From the NCBI RefSeq assembly GCF_000376985.1, contig NZ_AQYA01000034.1:1-64000 (forward strand): 64,000 nucleotides of DNA, in the 5' to 3' direction. Below the pieces are notes generated by a model. That model was not told where the DNA came from. It worked only from the letters and a program-made list of their open reading frames with translations, and ran no database searches. The position numbers were made by a program, and so were the translations under genes. This document shows, one piece after another, positions 40,314-49,131 of the stretch. Origin of the DNA: Streptococcus henryi DSM 19005 (lineage in GTDB: Bacteria; Bacillota; Bacilli; Lactobacillales; Streptococcaceae). Position 1 is the stretch's first letter. Each line of letters opens with the position of its first letter.

Positions 40314-42074
40314 ATGAAATATTTATATAAAGAGTTTCAAAAAATATACTTTAATCTAGATAAAATTTTAACGCTTTTTTTCAGCCTTTTCATCTTTATG
40401 GAAATACTCTGGATTCCATTTAACTCTTGGGCATCTGAGGAAATCCTAGCTTTAAGTGGCCATGTTTATCTATCGTCAAGCAATATCATACAAGTCTTTA
40501 TGGAAAAGTGGTGGGTGACGGTACTTTTTCTCCTACTTTTCCTTGCAAATATTCTAATCGCATATTTGCAGATGGCACTCATTTTTGTAAGTATTAGGCA
40601 ACTCCTAGATAAGAAGGTCAAGCGTTTTAGGGATTACCTTATTGATATTAAAGAAGGTATGACGGTCGTAATGAAATCGACAAATCTAAGTAAAATTGTC
40701 TTTGTACTCTTCTTTTCAGTTGTCCTTTTCCCTTTCTTGAAGAGAATTTTAAATATCTATTACTACAATAAGTTACTAATTCCTCAGTTTATTCTTGACT
40801 ATCTATCACAAAATTCCATGCTTTTAGCAATTTTGATATCCTCTTCAGTCATCATTTTTTTCTGGATAGCTTCAAGACTCATGTATGCTTTACCGCAAAT
40901 CTTTTTTGAACAAAAATCGGTCGCTCAAGCTCTGCGATTTTCCCTAGAAAAGACCAAAGGTGCAAAGCAATGGAAGTACTTTTTCCAGCTCTTGTGGGTG
41001 CTCCTACAATCCTTTTTAACCTATGCTGTCTTATCTGGTTTTTTCTTAGGCCTGCAAATTTTAGCTGATAATTTACCGCAAGTATTTGCTCTGCCAATAG
41101 CTATCATCAACTTCACTTTCATTCAATTAGCCTATTATTCTGCTATCGCTGTTTTTATGATTAAGTTTGTCGGTCTATTGACGGGTGAACACTTACCAAG
41201 TTATCACCGTCAGCGTCTGCATCATGGCTTGCGCTTAACCATTATGACACTTTCTGCGCTGGTATTCATGACTCAAGGCATCTTATATCTCTACAGCCCC
41301 TTTACAACAGTTCCTGTGACCATTTCCCACCGGGGTGTGAATAATGAGAACGGGGTGCAAAACAGCCTAGAGGCTCTGCAGGAAACAGCAAAACTGAAAC
41401 CAGATTATGTCGAAATGGATATTCAAGAAACTAAAGACGGTAACTTTGTAGTCATGCATGACACTGAAATTGCTAATCTGACAGGAAATCCAGGCGGTAC
41501 CCATGATTATAACCTAAAGGAATTAACTCAAATGACGGCTTCTGAAAATGGCATGTCAGCCCCTGTAGTTTCCTTTTCAGATTATCTAGATAAGGCCGAT
41601 GAACTTGGCCAAAAACTCCTTGTGGAAATTAAAGTGACTGAGCAAGACTCTGCAAGCTTAACACATAACTTCCTGCAAAGATATGGCAAACGCTTATTAG
41701 CAAAAGGTCATCAAATCCAATCCCTTGATTACAAGACAATCGTTGAAGTCAAACAATATGATAAACAATTAGTGTCCTTCTTCATTCTCCCCTTCAATTC
41801 CATCTATCCGACAACTATGGCTGATGGCTACACTATGGAGTACTCATCTTTAGACCAAAACTTTCTCGTTCGTTCTTGGTTTAATCAAAAATCAGTTTAT
41901 GCCTGGACAACCAATGATAAAGATAGCATGATGAAAATGATGCTCTTAAATGTTGATGGCATGATTACTGATAATTTAACAGAACTCAATTCCCTTCTGA
42001 CTGATGTCAAAGAAAATTTGGATTACTCTTACATCCTATCCCTCTATGTACAACAGCAACTTGATATTTTCTAA
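40314..42074 (+). CDS. Membrane-anchored glycerophosphodiester phosphodiesterase
   Basis: 586 aa. The first ~330 residues hold about seven hydrophobic helices (glycerophosphoryl diester phosphodiesterase membrane domain). The GDPD TIM barrel follows from ISHRGVNNENGVQNSLEALQ: the HRG...EN...S motif, EMDIQETKDG (Glu/Asp metal ligands) and VVMHDTE (second His). It should split glycerophosphodiesters, perhaps from lipids or lipoteichoic acid, on the outer face of the membrane. The layout is the common large streptococcal form. Monocistronic; terminator at 42096. Confidence 0.92.
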   Translation: MKYLYKEFQKIYFNLDKILTLFFSLFIFMEILWIPFNSWASEEILALSGHVYLSSSNIIQVFMEKWWVTVLFLLLFLANILIAYLQMALIFVSIRQLLDKKVKRFRDYLIDIKEGMTVVMKSTNLSKIVFVLFFSVVLFPFLKRILNIYYYNKLLIPQFILDYLSQNSMLLAILISSSVIIFFWIASRLMYALPQIFFEQKSVAQALRFSLEKTKGAKQWKYFFQLLWVLLQSFLTYAVLSGFFLGLQILADNLPQVFALPIAIINFTFIQLAYYSAIAVFMIKFVGLLTGEHLPSYHRQRLHHGLRLTIMTLSALVFMTQGILYLYSPFTTVPVTISHRGVNNENGVQNSLEALQETAKLKPDYVEMDIQETKDGNFVVMHDTEIANLTGNPGGTHDYNLKELTQMTASENGMSAPVVSFSDYLDKADELGQKLLVEIKVTEQDSASLTHNFLQRYGKRLLAKGHQIQSLDYKTIVEVKQYDKQLVSFFILPFNSIYPTTMADGYTMEYSSLDQNFLVRSWFNQKSVYAWTTNDKDSMMKMMLLNVDGMITDNLTELNSLLTDVKENLDYSYILSLYVQQQLDIF

Positions 42075-42095
42075 TTCGACTATGTTAGAAATTAC

Positions 42096-42140
42096 AAAAA
42101 GAACAGACTTTCAACATTCACAAAAAGTCTGTTCTTTTTT
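42096..42140. terminator. Bidirectional terminator between the GDPD gene and leuD
   Basis: AAAAAGAACAGACTTT pairs with AAAGTCTGTTCTTTTTT around a ~12-base loop. T-runs are present in both directions; the leuD stop is 39 bases away. Confidence 0.88.
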
Positions 42141-42178
42141 AATTTCTTATTATTCTGATTAAGAGAAAAGCAAAGTAA

Positions 42179-42769
42179 TTATTGCCAATAAGATGGACGT
42201 TGTTTTTCATAGGCTGCAATCAAGTCTTCATATTGTAGGGTGATGCCGATGTCATCCAGACCTTCTACCAATTTACGTTTCCATTCAGCATCAATATCAA
42301 AGTTAAAATCACCTGCTGATGATTTGATGACTTGATTTGGAAGGTCAATCGTAATTTCTTCACCTGCAGGTAGCGCAGCCAATTTTTGACGAACCTCAAG
42401 CGGTTGAACGATTGGCAACATACCATTTTTCAATTCATTATTGTAATGAATATCTGAGAAAGAACCAGCGATAACACAACGGAAACCATAATCTTCAAGT
42501 GCCCAAGCCGCATGCTCACGAGATGAACCAGAGCCAAAGTTGTCTCCTGAAATCAAGATGGTAGCATCGCGATATTCAGGTTTGTTGAAGACGAAATCCG
42601 GATTTTCATCGTAATTATCATTAAGATAGCGCCATTCAAAGAGCAAGTTCTTACCAAAGCCTTTTTTATCAACAGCTTTCAAGAACTGCTTAGGAATAAG
42701 CTGGTCAGTGTCAATATTGTCATTCATCAAAGGGACAGACTTCCCTGTATAAACGGTAAATTTTTCCAT
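42179..42769 (-). CDS. leuD: 3-isopropylmalate dehydratase small subunit
   Basis: 196 aa, the swivelling domain. [16 protein letters not shown] and [23 protein letters not shown] are the small-subunit motifs. With LeuC it isomerises 2-isopropylmalate to 3-isopropylmalate. It follows leuC by 12 bases (ATG at 42769 after GGAGAGAGAC) and is the last leu gene. Confidence 0.97.
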   Translation of the reverse strand: MEKFTVYTGKSVPLMNDNIDTDQLIPKQFLKAVDKKGFGKNLLFEWRYLNDNYDENPDFVFNKPEYRDATILISGDNFGSGSSREHAAWALEDYGFRCVIAGSFSDIHYNNELKNGMLPIVQPLEVRQKLAALPAGEEITIDLPNQVIKSSAGDFNFDIDAEWKRKLVEGLDDIGITLQYEDLIAAYEKQRPSYWQ

Positions 42770-42781
42770 TGTCTCTCTCCT

Positions 42782-44170
42782 TTACTGAACTTCTGGCATC
42801 TGACGAACGTCAACGAATTTGCCGGCAATAGCTGCCGCTGCCGCCATGGCTGGGCTGCAGAGGTGAGTACGAGCTCCGTAACCTTGACGACCTTCAAAGT
42901 TACGGTTACTTGTTGAGGCACAGTGTACACCTTCGGGAACATGGTCTGGGTTCATACCAAGACACATTGAACATCCTGGATCACGCCATTCAAAACCAGC
43001 ATCCATGAAAATCTTATCAAGACCGAGACGCTCTGCTTCTTTCTTAACCGGACGAGAACCTGGGACAACAATGGCTGTCAAAGTTGGTGCAATGTGTTTG
43101 CCCTTAACAAATTTTGCTGCTAACTCAAGGTCAGAAAGACGGGCATTAGTACATGAACCGATAAAGACATAACCAAGATCAATATCTTCTGCCTTATCAC
43201 CAGGTTTAACATCCATGTATTGATAAGCACGCTCATCATTCATATCTTTAATTTCTGGGAATGGTTGGTCAAACTCAACACCCATTTCTGGGTTAGTTCC
43301 CCAAGTGACCATAGGTGCTAATTCAGAAACATCGATCGTGATAACCTTGTCGTATTCTGCATCTGGATCAGAAACCAAAGTTTTCCAATCAGCAACTGCT
43401 TCTGCGAATTTTTCACCTTTAGGAGCGCATGCACGGCCCTCAACATAGTCATAGGTTTTTTGGTCAGGGTTCATCAAGCCCATTTTAGCACCAAACTCAA
43501 TAGACATATTAGCAATAGTCATGCGTTCATCCATGGAAAGAGCATCGATGGCCTCACCACAATATTCAACGGCATAGCCAACACCAGCATCAACCCCATA
43601 ACGAGCGATGAGTGCAAGGATAAAGTCTTTTGAATAAACTCCTTTTTGTGGTGTTCCAACAAATTCAACCTTCATCTTCTTAGGTTTTACTTGCCAGAGA
43701 CATTGAGTTGCAAAGACATGCTCAACCTCAGATGTCCCAATACCAAAGGCAATAGCTCCAAAAGCACCGTGAGTCGCAGTGTGGCTATCGCCACAAACAA
43801 CAAATTTACCAGGCTGACTGCGGCCAGTTTCTGGACCGACCATGTGTACAATCCCTTGACGTTCTGTTCCGTGGGTTGCAGCATCAATACCAAACTCTTC
43901 AACATTACGAGCCAGAGTATCAATTTGATTTTTTGAAATTAAATCACGGATATTGAAAATATCAACCGTTGGCACATTATGGTCAGTTGTTCCAAAAGTC
44001 AAATCAGGTCTGCGGACTTTACGACCAGCATCTCTAAGACCTTGGAAGGCTTGAGGACTTGTTACTTCATGGATAAGGTGTTGGTCCACATACATCAATT
44101 GTGGCTCACCCTCTTTACCTGTCACGACGTGGCGTTCCCAAAGTTTATCAAAAATTGATTTTCCGCTCAT
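42782..44170 (-). CDS. leuC: 3-isopropylmalate dehydratase large subunit
   Basis: 462 aa. The 4Fe-4S Cys residues are in [14 protein letters not shown] and [33 protein letters not shown] is the substrate-site motif. It is related to the acnA product in the same window but is the LeuC type by length and by the partner LeuD. It starts one base after the DUF1294 stop. Confidence 0.97.
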   Translation of the reverse strand: MSGKSIFDKLWERHVVTGKEGEPQLMYVDQHLIHEVTSPQAFQGLRDAGRKVRRPDLTFGTTDHNVPTVDIFNIRDLISKNQIDTLARNVEEFGIDAATHGTERQGIVHMVGPETGRSQPGKFVVCGDSHTATHGAFGAIAFGIGTSEVEHVFATQCLWQVKPKKMKVEFVGTPQKGVYSKDFILALIARYGVDAGVGYAVEYCGEAIDALSMDERMTIANMSIEFGAKMGLMNPDQKTYDYVEGRACAPKGEKFAEAVADWKTLVSDPDAEYDKVITIDVSELAPMVTWGTNPEMGVEFDQPFPEIKDMNDERAYQYMDVKPGDKAEDIDLGYVFIGSCTNARLSDLELAAKFVKGKHIAPTLTAIVVPGSRPVKKEAERLGLDKIFMDAGFEWRDPGCSMCLGMNPDHVPEGVHCASTSNRNFEGRQGYGARTHLCSPAMAAAAAIAGKFVDVRQMPEVQ

Positions 44171-44171
44171 A

Positions 44172-44444
44172 CTACATTCTCCAAACTAAATAAACAAAGA
44201 CGGCATCTATAATAATACCTAGATACCAGCAAACTTGGAAATACCACTTTCTGGTTTTATGGTGAAAAACTTTACCACCACAAAATGCTCCAAGTCCGCC
44301 CAAACAAATACTTTCTAGCAATAATGCTTTTTCTGGAATACGCCAAGCACCGCGCTCAGCCTTATTTTTATCTAAACCGTAGATAAAGAATACAATAAAA
44401 TTCCAGACTGCTAGAACTAGAAAAATGCTATTTTTTAAACTCAT
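44172..44444 (-). CDS. DUF1294 small membrane protein inside the leu operon
   Basis: 90 aa, three hydrophobic segments. [20 protein letters not shown] and [21 protein letters not shown] are the DUF1294 signature. Its start overlaps the leuB stop by four bases and its stop abuts the leuC start, so it is translated as part of the leucine operon. Its role is unknown; the placement hints at a link to leucine or branched-chain metabolism, or just at a tolerated insertion. Confidence 0.9.
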   Translation of the reverse strand: MSLKNSIFLVLAVWNFIVFFIYGLDKNKAERGAWRIPEKALLLESICLGGLGAFCGGKVFHHKTRKWYFQVCWYLGIIIDAVFVYLVWRM

Positions 44445-45475
44445 AGATTTGCAATAATACTTGCTGTCATCTCAGCAGTGCTAGCTTGACCGCCCAAATC
44501 ACGTGTTAAGATACCTTGATTAAGAGTTTTATCAACAGCATTCTCAATCATTTCAGCGCCAGCATTTTCACCAAAGCTTTCACGAAGCATCATAGCAACT
44601 GATAAAATCATGCTAATTGGGTTAGCAATGCCTTGACCAGCAATATCTGGAGCAGAGCCATGAATTGGTTCGTAAAGGCTTGGTCCACCTTCCGAGTGAC
44701 TAGCCGATGGCATAACCCCAAGAGTACCAGGCAAAACTGATGATTCATCAGATAAGATGTCTCCGAAAAGGTTTTCTGTCACTACGACGTCAAAACGAGC
44801 TGGATTAGTAATCATAATCATAGCTGCGCTGTCAACCAATTGATGTTCTAAAGTGACATCTGGGAATTCTGTAGCCACTTCATCTGCCACTTTACGCCAC
44901 AATTTTGAAGTTGCAAGGACATTTTGTTTGTCAATACTTGTGACTTTTTTTCCTCGTCCTTGTGCAATAATGAAGGCACGACGCATGATACGACGGATTT
45001 CCTCAGCAGAATAGTCATTAATATCTCGAGCTGAATCTTCGTTGAGAATATGCTCACCAAAGTAGATACCACCTGTTAATTCACGAACAACAACAAAATC
45101 AACGCCTTCAATTCTTTCTGCCTTAAGTGGTGATAAATGTTTAAGGGCATCAAAGATACGAACAGGTCGGATATTGGCAAAAAGATTTAATTCCTTGCGG
45201 ATAGCAAGCAAACCTTGTTCCGGACGAACTGAAGCCTTATCGTATTTGGGACCGCCAATTGCTGCGAGTAAGATAGCATCTGCTTCCTTTGCTGCTTCAA
45301 GTGTAGCTTGTGGTAGTGGATGACCTTCAGCATCAATACCAGCTCCACCAAATGGCTTTGCATCTAGTTCATATTCAAAGTTAATTTTTGGAGCTACAGC
45401 TTCGAGAACTTGAAGACCAGCAGACATGATTTCTGGACCGATTCCATCTCCAGCTAGAGTTACAATTTTTTTCAT
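44441..45475 (-). CDS. leuB: 3-isopropylmalate dehydrogenase
   Basis: 344 aa. It opens MKKIVTLAGDGIGPEIMSAG; VVRELTGGIYFGE has the Tyr and Arg of the substrate loop; SASHSEGGPSLYEPIHGSAPDIAGQG is the NAD-binding region that marks IPMDH from ICDH. It oxidises 3-isopropylmalate to 2-oxoisocaproate precursor. Starts 12 bases after leuA. Confidence 0.97.
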   Translation of the reverse strand: MKKIVTLAGDGIGPEIMSAGLQVLEAVAPKINFEYELDAKPFGGAGIDAEGHPLPQATLEAAKEADAILLAAIGGPKYDKASVRPEQGLLAIRKELNLFANIRPVRIFDALKHLSPLKAERIEGVDFVVVRELTGGIYFGEHILNEDSARDINDYSAEEIRRIMRRAFIIAQGRGKKVTSIDKQNVLATSKLWRKVADEVATEFPDVTLEHQLVDSAAMIMITNPARFDVVVTENLFGDILSDESSVLPGTLGVMPSASHSEGGPSLYEPIHGSAPDIAGQGIANPISMILSVAMMLRESFGENAGAEMIENAVDKTLNQGILTRDLGGQASTAEMTASIIANL

Positions 45476-45487
45476 CTTATTTACTTT

Positions 45488-47050
45488 CTAAGCATTAGGC
45501 ATATCGCGGAATGAGACTGCTTTACCAATCTCTCCAGCATTTTCTTTTTGTACTAGAGCGTTGGCGTTGACATATGCAATGGCACTAGCCTTCATAACAT
45601 CAAATTCAATACCGGCAGCATTAAAGATTGTTCCTGTATCAACATTTTCAACTGAAACAGCAACACGCGCCTGGGCATCAATACCATCCGTTACAGCATC
45701 CATAGTGTAGCTGAGCAATTTAACCGTTTGATTAAAGAATTTGTCAATCGCATTGTAGGCAGCCTCAACAGACCCCTTACCATTTGCAATAATATTTACT
45801 TCTTCACCGTCATTATTAATCATGAAGACTTCAGCTGTTACTGTTTCATCAGCGTTTGAAGTAAGTTTCAAGTCTTTAAAGTGGAATCCTTCTGGATTTT
45901 CAATATCATTTCCAGCAACAAGCGCGCGAACATCGGCGTCAGTAATATCATGTTTCTTATCTGCCAATTTTTTAAATTTGCTAAATAGCAGAGCGATTTC
46001 AGATTCTTCAAAGGCAAGCTCAAGTTCCTTGAGTTTTTCTACGAAGGCATGACGACCTGACAATTTACCGAGAGGCAATGAGTTTTTCTTAACCCCAACC
46101 AATTCTGGTGTAATGATTTCATAAGTAAGTGGATTTTTAAGAACGCCATCTTGGTGAATACCTGATTCATGAGAGAAGGCATTTCCACCAACAACTGCTT
46201 TATTTTTTGGAATTGGAATACCTGAGAATCGAGAAACCATTTCTGAAGTGTTTACAGTTTCATTAAGAACGATATCTGAACTGGCTTGATAGTAGTCTTC
46301 ACGAATGTTAAGTGCTACCGCTACCTCTTCAAGCGCAGCATTACCAGCGCGCTCACCGATGCCATTAAGAGTTCCTTCAACACGACCAGCTCCATTTTTA
46401 ATAGCAGCTAGCGTGTTAGCTGTAGCCATTCCAAGGTCGTTGTGACAGTGAGGGCTGAAGATGATTTCACGATCAGATTTTGTGTTTTCAATCAAATATT
46501 TGAAAATATATCCATACTCTTCAGGTGTTGTAAAACCAACTGTATCTGGAATGTTAATGTAAGTTGCACCTGCATCAACTGCTGTTTGCACAACTTGGAG
46601 AAGATAATCTAGTTCCGTACGAGTTGCATCTTCAGGTGAGAATTCAACAACATCGAACTTTGTACGAGCATAAGTAACATGCTCAGTAATGATGTCTAGG
46701 ATTTCTTCCTTAGATTTCTTCAATTTGTATTCACGGTGAATAGGACTTGTTGCAATAAAAACATGACATTGTGGAAATTTTGCATCCTTGATTGCCTCGT
46801 AGCAGGCATCAATGTCGGATTTAACAGAACGAGCCAAACCGGAAACTGCTGTTGTTTTCATAACAGCTGCAATTTGTTTTACAGCTTCAAAAGAGTCTGG
46901 ACTTGCAGCTGGGAATCCAGCTTCAATTGAGGAAATTCCCCATTTTTCCAATTGTTTAGCAATGGCAACTTTTTCTTTAATTGAAAAGTTTACACCTGGT
47001 GTTTGTTCGCCATCACGAAGAGTGGTATCAAGAAATTCAACTTTACGCAT
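45488..47050 (-). CDS. leuA: 2-isopropylmalate synthase
   Basis: 520 aa, full-length. LDTTLRDGEQTPGVNFS is the DRE-TIM start with the metal Asp; FSPHCHNDLGMATANTLAA has the two metal His; GNAALEEVA follows. Residues ~390-510 are the leucine-sensing regulatory domain, so the enzyme should be feedback-inhibited. It makes the first committed leucine intermediate. ATG at 47050 follows AAAGAGGTCCCT. Expression is set by a leader peptide attenuator and a CodY-type promoter. Confidence 0.97.
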   Translation of the reverse strand: MRKVEFLDTTLRDGEQTPGVNFSIKEKVAIAKQLEKWGISSIEAGFPAASPDSFEAVKQIAAVMKTTAVSGLARSVKSDIDACYEAIKDAKFPQCHVFIATSPIHREYKLKKSKEEILDIITEHVTYARTKFDVVEFSPEDATRTELDYLLQVVQTAVDAGATYINIPDTVGFTTPEEYGYIFKYLIENTKSDREIIFSPHCHNDLGMATANTLAAIKNGAGRVEGTLNGIGERAGNAALEEVAVALNIREDYYQASSDIVLNETVNTSEMVSRFSGIPIPKNKAVVGGNAFSHESGIHQDGVLKNPLTYEIITPELVGVKKNSLPLGKLSGRHAFVEKLKELELAFEESEIALLFSKFKKLADKKHDITDADVRALVAGNDIENPEGFHFKDLKLTSNADETVTAEVFMINNDGEEVNIIANGKGSVEAAYNAIDKFFNQTVKLLSYTMDAVTDGIDAQARVAVSVENVDTGTIFNAAGIEFDVMKASAIAYVNANALVQKENAGEIGKAVSFRDMPNA

Positions 47051-47085
47051 AGGGACCTCTTTCTAAGATTGAAATCAAAAAGATT

Positions 47086-47134
47086 AAAATAAAAACATCT
47101 CACCACCAAGCGAGATGTTTTTCTCCCGCTTGGT
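47086..47134 (-). promoter_or_regulatory. leu attenuator: terminator and competing antiterminator
   Basis: Terminator: AACATCTC with GAGATGTT (plus-strand 47094-47101 and 47112-47119), followed on the minus strand by TTTTTATTTT. Antiterminator: CTCCCGCTTGGT (47123-47134) can pair with ACCAAGCGAG (47105-47114), which includes the terminator loop and stem. Only one of the two can form at a time. Confidence 0.85.
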
Positions 47135-47161
47135 AAGCCAAACAGGACTAATGCTGCTGCA

Positions 47162-47209
47162 CTAGCCCTCATTACGCAATAGTAAAACTGTCATAGTTGC
47201 GAATGTCAT
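47162..47209 (-). CDS. leuL: Leu operon leader peptide
   Basis: 15 aa, MTFATMTVLLLRNEG, with three Leu codons in a row (TTA CTA TTG), read from an ATG preceded by GGAAGAAGTCAA. A ribosome short of charged leucyl-tRNA would stall on these codons and let the antiterminator at 47105-47134 form; with enough leucine it would run on to the stop and let the terminator form. Leader control of leucine genes is known in lactic acid bacteria. No T-box sequence (GGGTGG...GGTACC) is present. Confidence 0.85.
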   Translation of the reverse strand: MTFATMTVLLLRNEG

Positions 47210-47241
47210 TTGACTTCTTCCTTTCGATGTTACTTGTAAAC

Positions 47242-47270
47242 ATAATATAATTTTCTGATAATTTTGTCAA
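47242..47270 (-). promoter_or_regulatory. leu promoter with a CodY box in the spacer
   Basis: Minus strand TTGACA (47265-47270), 17 bases, TATTAT (47242-47247). AATTTTCTGATAATT on the plus strand at 47249-47263 matches the CodY box at 14 of 15 positions and fills the spacer. Confidence 0.88.
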
Positions 47271-47287
47271 TAGAAAAAGCTCGGAAA

Positions 47288-47491
47288 ATGATGAATTTTC
47301 TGAAAATAGCAACCTTTAATATTTTTTTTCAAAAATATCATTTACAATTGGATTCTATAAAAGCATATTATGAATTACTTATTAATAGAGGAAATATTAT
47401 TAAAATTCTTTTCAAAATACCGTTGATTCGAAAATGGATTCCTTTTAGGCATTTACTGAAAAATGAATATATTTTTTATAAGAAAGTCTAA
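47288..47491 (+). CDS. Possible small ORF or gene remnant, unknown
   Basis: 67 codons from ATGATG at 47288. The product is rich in Ile, Lys and Phe (INRGNIIKILFKIPLIRKW) and has no recognised domain; it reads like the end of a larger protein. No convincing ribosome site, and a CodY box overlaps the start. With the leu promoter on one side and a terminator on the other, this is the only content I see in 47271-47550. Doubtful as a gene. Confidence 0.25.
   Translation: MMNFLKIATFNIFFQKYHLQLDSIKAYYELLINRGNIIKILFKIPLIRKWIPFRHLLKNEYIFYKKV
47294..47308. promoter_or_regulatory. Second CodY box upstream of leu
   Basis: AATTTTCTGAAAATA matches AATTTTCWGAAAATT at 14 of 15 positions, 45 bases upstream of the first box. 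Confidence 0.75.
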
Positions 47492-47550
47492 AATATCAAT
47501 TAGCTTATTAAAATTGATTTTGATAATATAAGAAAATAAAACTAACTTTA

Positions 47551-47588
47551 AAATCAAATAAGCCTAGAAAACTAGACTTATTTGATTT
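47551..47588 (-). terminator. Terminator of the sus/PTS operon
   Basis: AAATCAAATAAG-CCTAG pairs with CTAG-ACTTATTTGATTT across AAAA; the minus strand continues into a T-rich run. It is 50 bases past the EIIBC stop. Confidence 0.85.
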
Positions 47589-47637
47589 GTAGAAAATTCA
47601 GAAATGATTCTACTGTAACTGTATCCATTTCAACGAA

Positions 47638-49077
47638 TTATTCATCAACTTTCTTAGAAAATAGTTTTTGAAGAATGAATGTCATTAGGAATGATATTAC
47701 AAAAGAGATAGTAATTGCTATTAGAAACTGTCCCATTGACTGTGGTCGCATCACAATTACTCCAGGAATTCCTGCAGGTCCTTGTGAGACTGACAAGACT
47801 TTCATCATTGTTGCATAACCTGATCCTACTGCTGACCCAATCAAGGCTGCAAGGAAGGGATAACGTAGTTTCAAGTTAATTCCGAACAAAGCTGGCTCTG
47901 TAATTCCCAACAATGCTGATGTCCCTGCTGCAGGTGCAATGCTTTTTAACTTTATATCGTTTTTCATTTGGAAAAAAACTGCTAGCGCTGCTGCTCCCTG
48001 TGCTACATTTGAAGCAGAAACAACTGCAAATGTTGGAGAACCCCCTAAGGTTTCAATATTTGAAAGAATCTGCATTTCCGCAGTGACAAGACTATGATGC
48101 ATGCCAGTAATAACCAGTATAGGGTACAGAACACCATAAATCGCTCCACCGATAGCTCCCAAATCATAAAACAACCAAAGTACCATGTTTGTTAGACTAT
48201 CACCAACAAAACGCATTACTGGTCCAATCACTATAAAAATAAGCAGAGCAGTAAAGAATACTGAAATAAGAGGTGTTATTATCATATCTAAGATTACTGG
48301 GACAAACTTGCGACATGTTTTTTCAATAATTGAAAGAACATAGGAAGCTGCAATAACTGGAAGGACAGTTCCTTGATAACCTACCTGAGCCACTTTAAAT
48401 CCAAATAAGTTCCAATGCGGGATGCTATTATTTACCAATGCTTCACCATAGCTATAACCACTGAGTAAATCTGGGTGAATCATAATTGCACCAATTACTG
48501 CTCCTAGAACTGGAGTAGCACCAAATATATTAGCTGCAGAAAAACCAATAAGTATGGGTAAGAATACAAAAGCTGCATTTGCAAATAAATTTATCATATT
48601 TGCTATATCAGTAAATTCTGGATATAAATCCACCAAGGTCTTACTAGCAACAAACAAGCCTTTGGCGGTCAAAACGTTGTTGATTCCCAATAAAAGACCA
48701 GATGCAACGAGAGCAGGCAGGATTGGAACAAAAACATCTGCTAAAGTCTTAAGAATTTTTTGCAGAGGATTAAGCTTTGATGCTGCTACTTCTTTAAATT
48801 CTTCTTTACTAACCTCTACTAAGTTAGTCAAGTTAGTAAATTCTTGATAAACATTATTAACAATACCGGTTCCCAAAATTATTTGAAACTGACCTCCGTT
48901 GTTAAAATGTCCCTTAACTAACTCCAAGGATTCAATTTTTACAATATCAATTTTTGACTCGTCTTTTATTACTAATCTTAAGCGAGTTGCGCAGTGGACT
49001 GCTGACACAATATTGTCCTCACCTCCAACTGCTGTAATAATGGCTGAAGCAGTTTCTTTGTATTTAGACTTGGTCAT
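47638..49077 (-). CDS. PTS sucrose-family EIIBC
   Basis: 479 aa. The N-terminal EIIB domain has IVSAVHCATRLRLVIKDE (phosphorylated Cys near residue 29); the EIIC domain begins near residue 105 and has LPILIGFSAANIFGATPVLG and GITEPALFGINLKLRYPF. No EIIA domain is fused, so it must use the EIIA of another glucose-family PTS. The family carries sucrose, trehalose or beta-glucosides; beside a GH32 gene sucrose is the best guess. It starts 54 bases after the GH32 stop, same direction. Confidence 0.9.
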   Translation of the reverse strand: MTKSKYKETASAIITAVGGEDNIVSAVHCATRLRLVIKDESKIDIVKIESLELVKGHFNNGGQFQIILGTGIVNNVYQEFTNLTNLVEVSKEEFKEVAASKLNPLQKILKTLADVFVPILPALVASGLLLGINNVLTAKGLFVASKTLVDLYPEFTDIANMINLFANAAFVFLPILIGFSAANIFGATPVLGAVIGAIMIHPDLLSGYSYGEALVNNSIPHWNLFGFKVAQVGYQGTVLPVIAASYVLSIIEKTCRKFVPVILDMIITPLISVFFTALLIFIVIGPVMRFVGDSLTNMVLWLFYDLGAIGGAIYGVLYPILVITGMHHSLVTAEMQILSNIETLGGSPTFAVVSASNVAQGAAALAVFFQMKNDIKLKSIAPAAGTSALLGITEPALFGINLKLRYPFLAALIGSAVGSGYATMMKVLSVSQGPAGIPGVIVMRPQSMGQFLIAITISFVISFLMTFILQKLFSKKVDE

Positions 49078-49131
49078 AGCTCTTCCCCTTTAATGTTTTG
49101 TGATTTCATTTCCAATCCAATATTTTGACTT

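Noticed and set aside
47041..47270. T-box riboswitch for leuA.
   Set aside because: No T-box core, specifier stem or AG-bulge pattern; the Leu-rich leader peptide with competing hairpins explains the region better.
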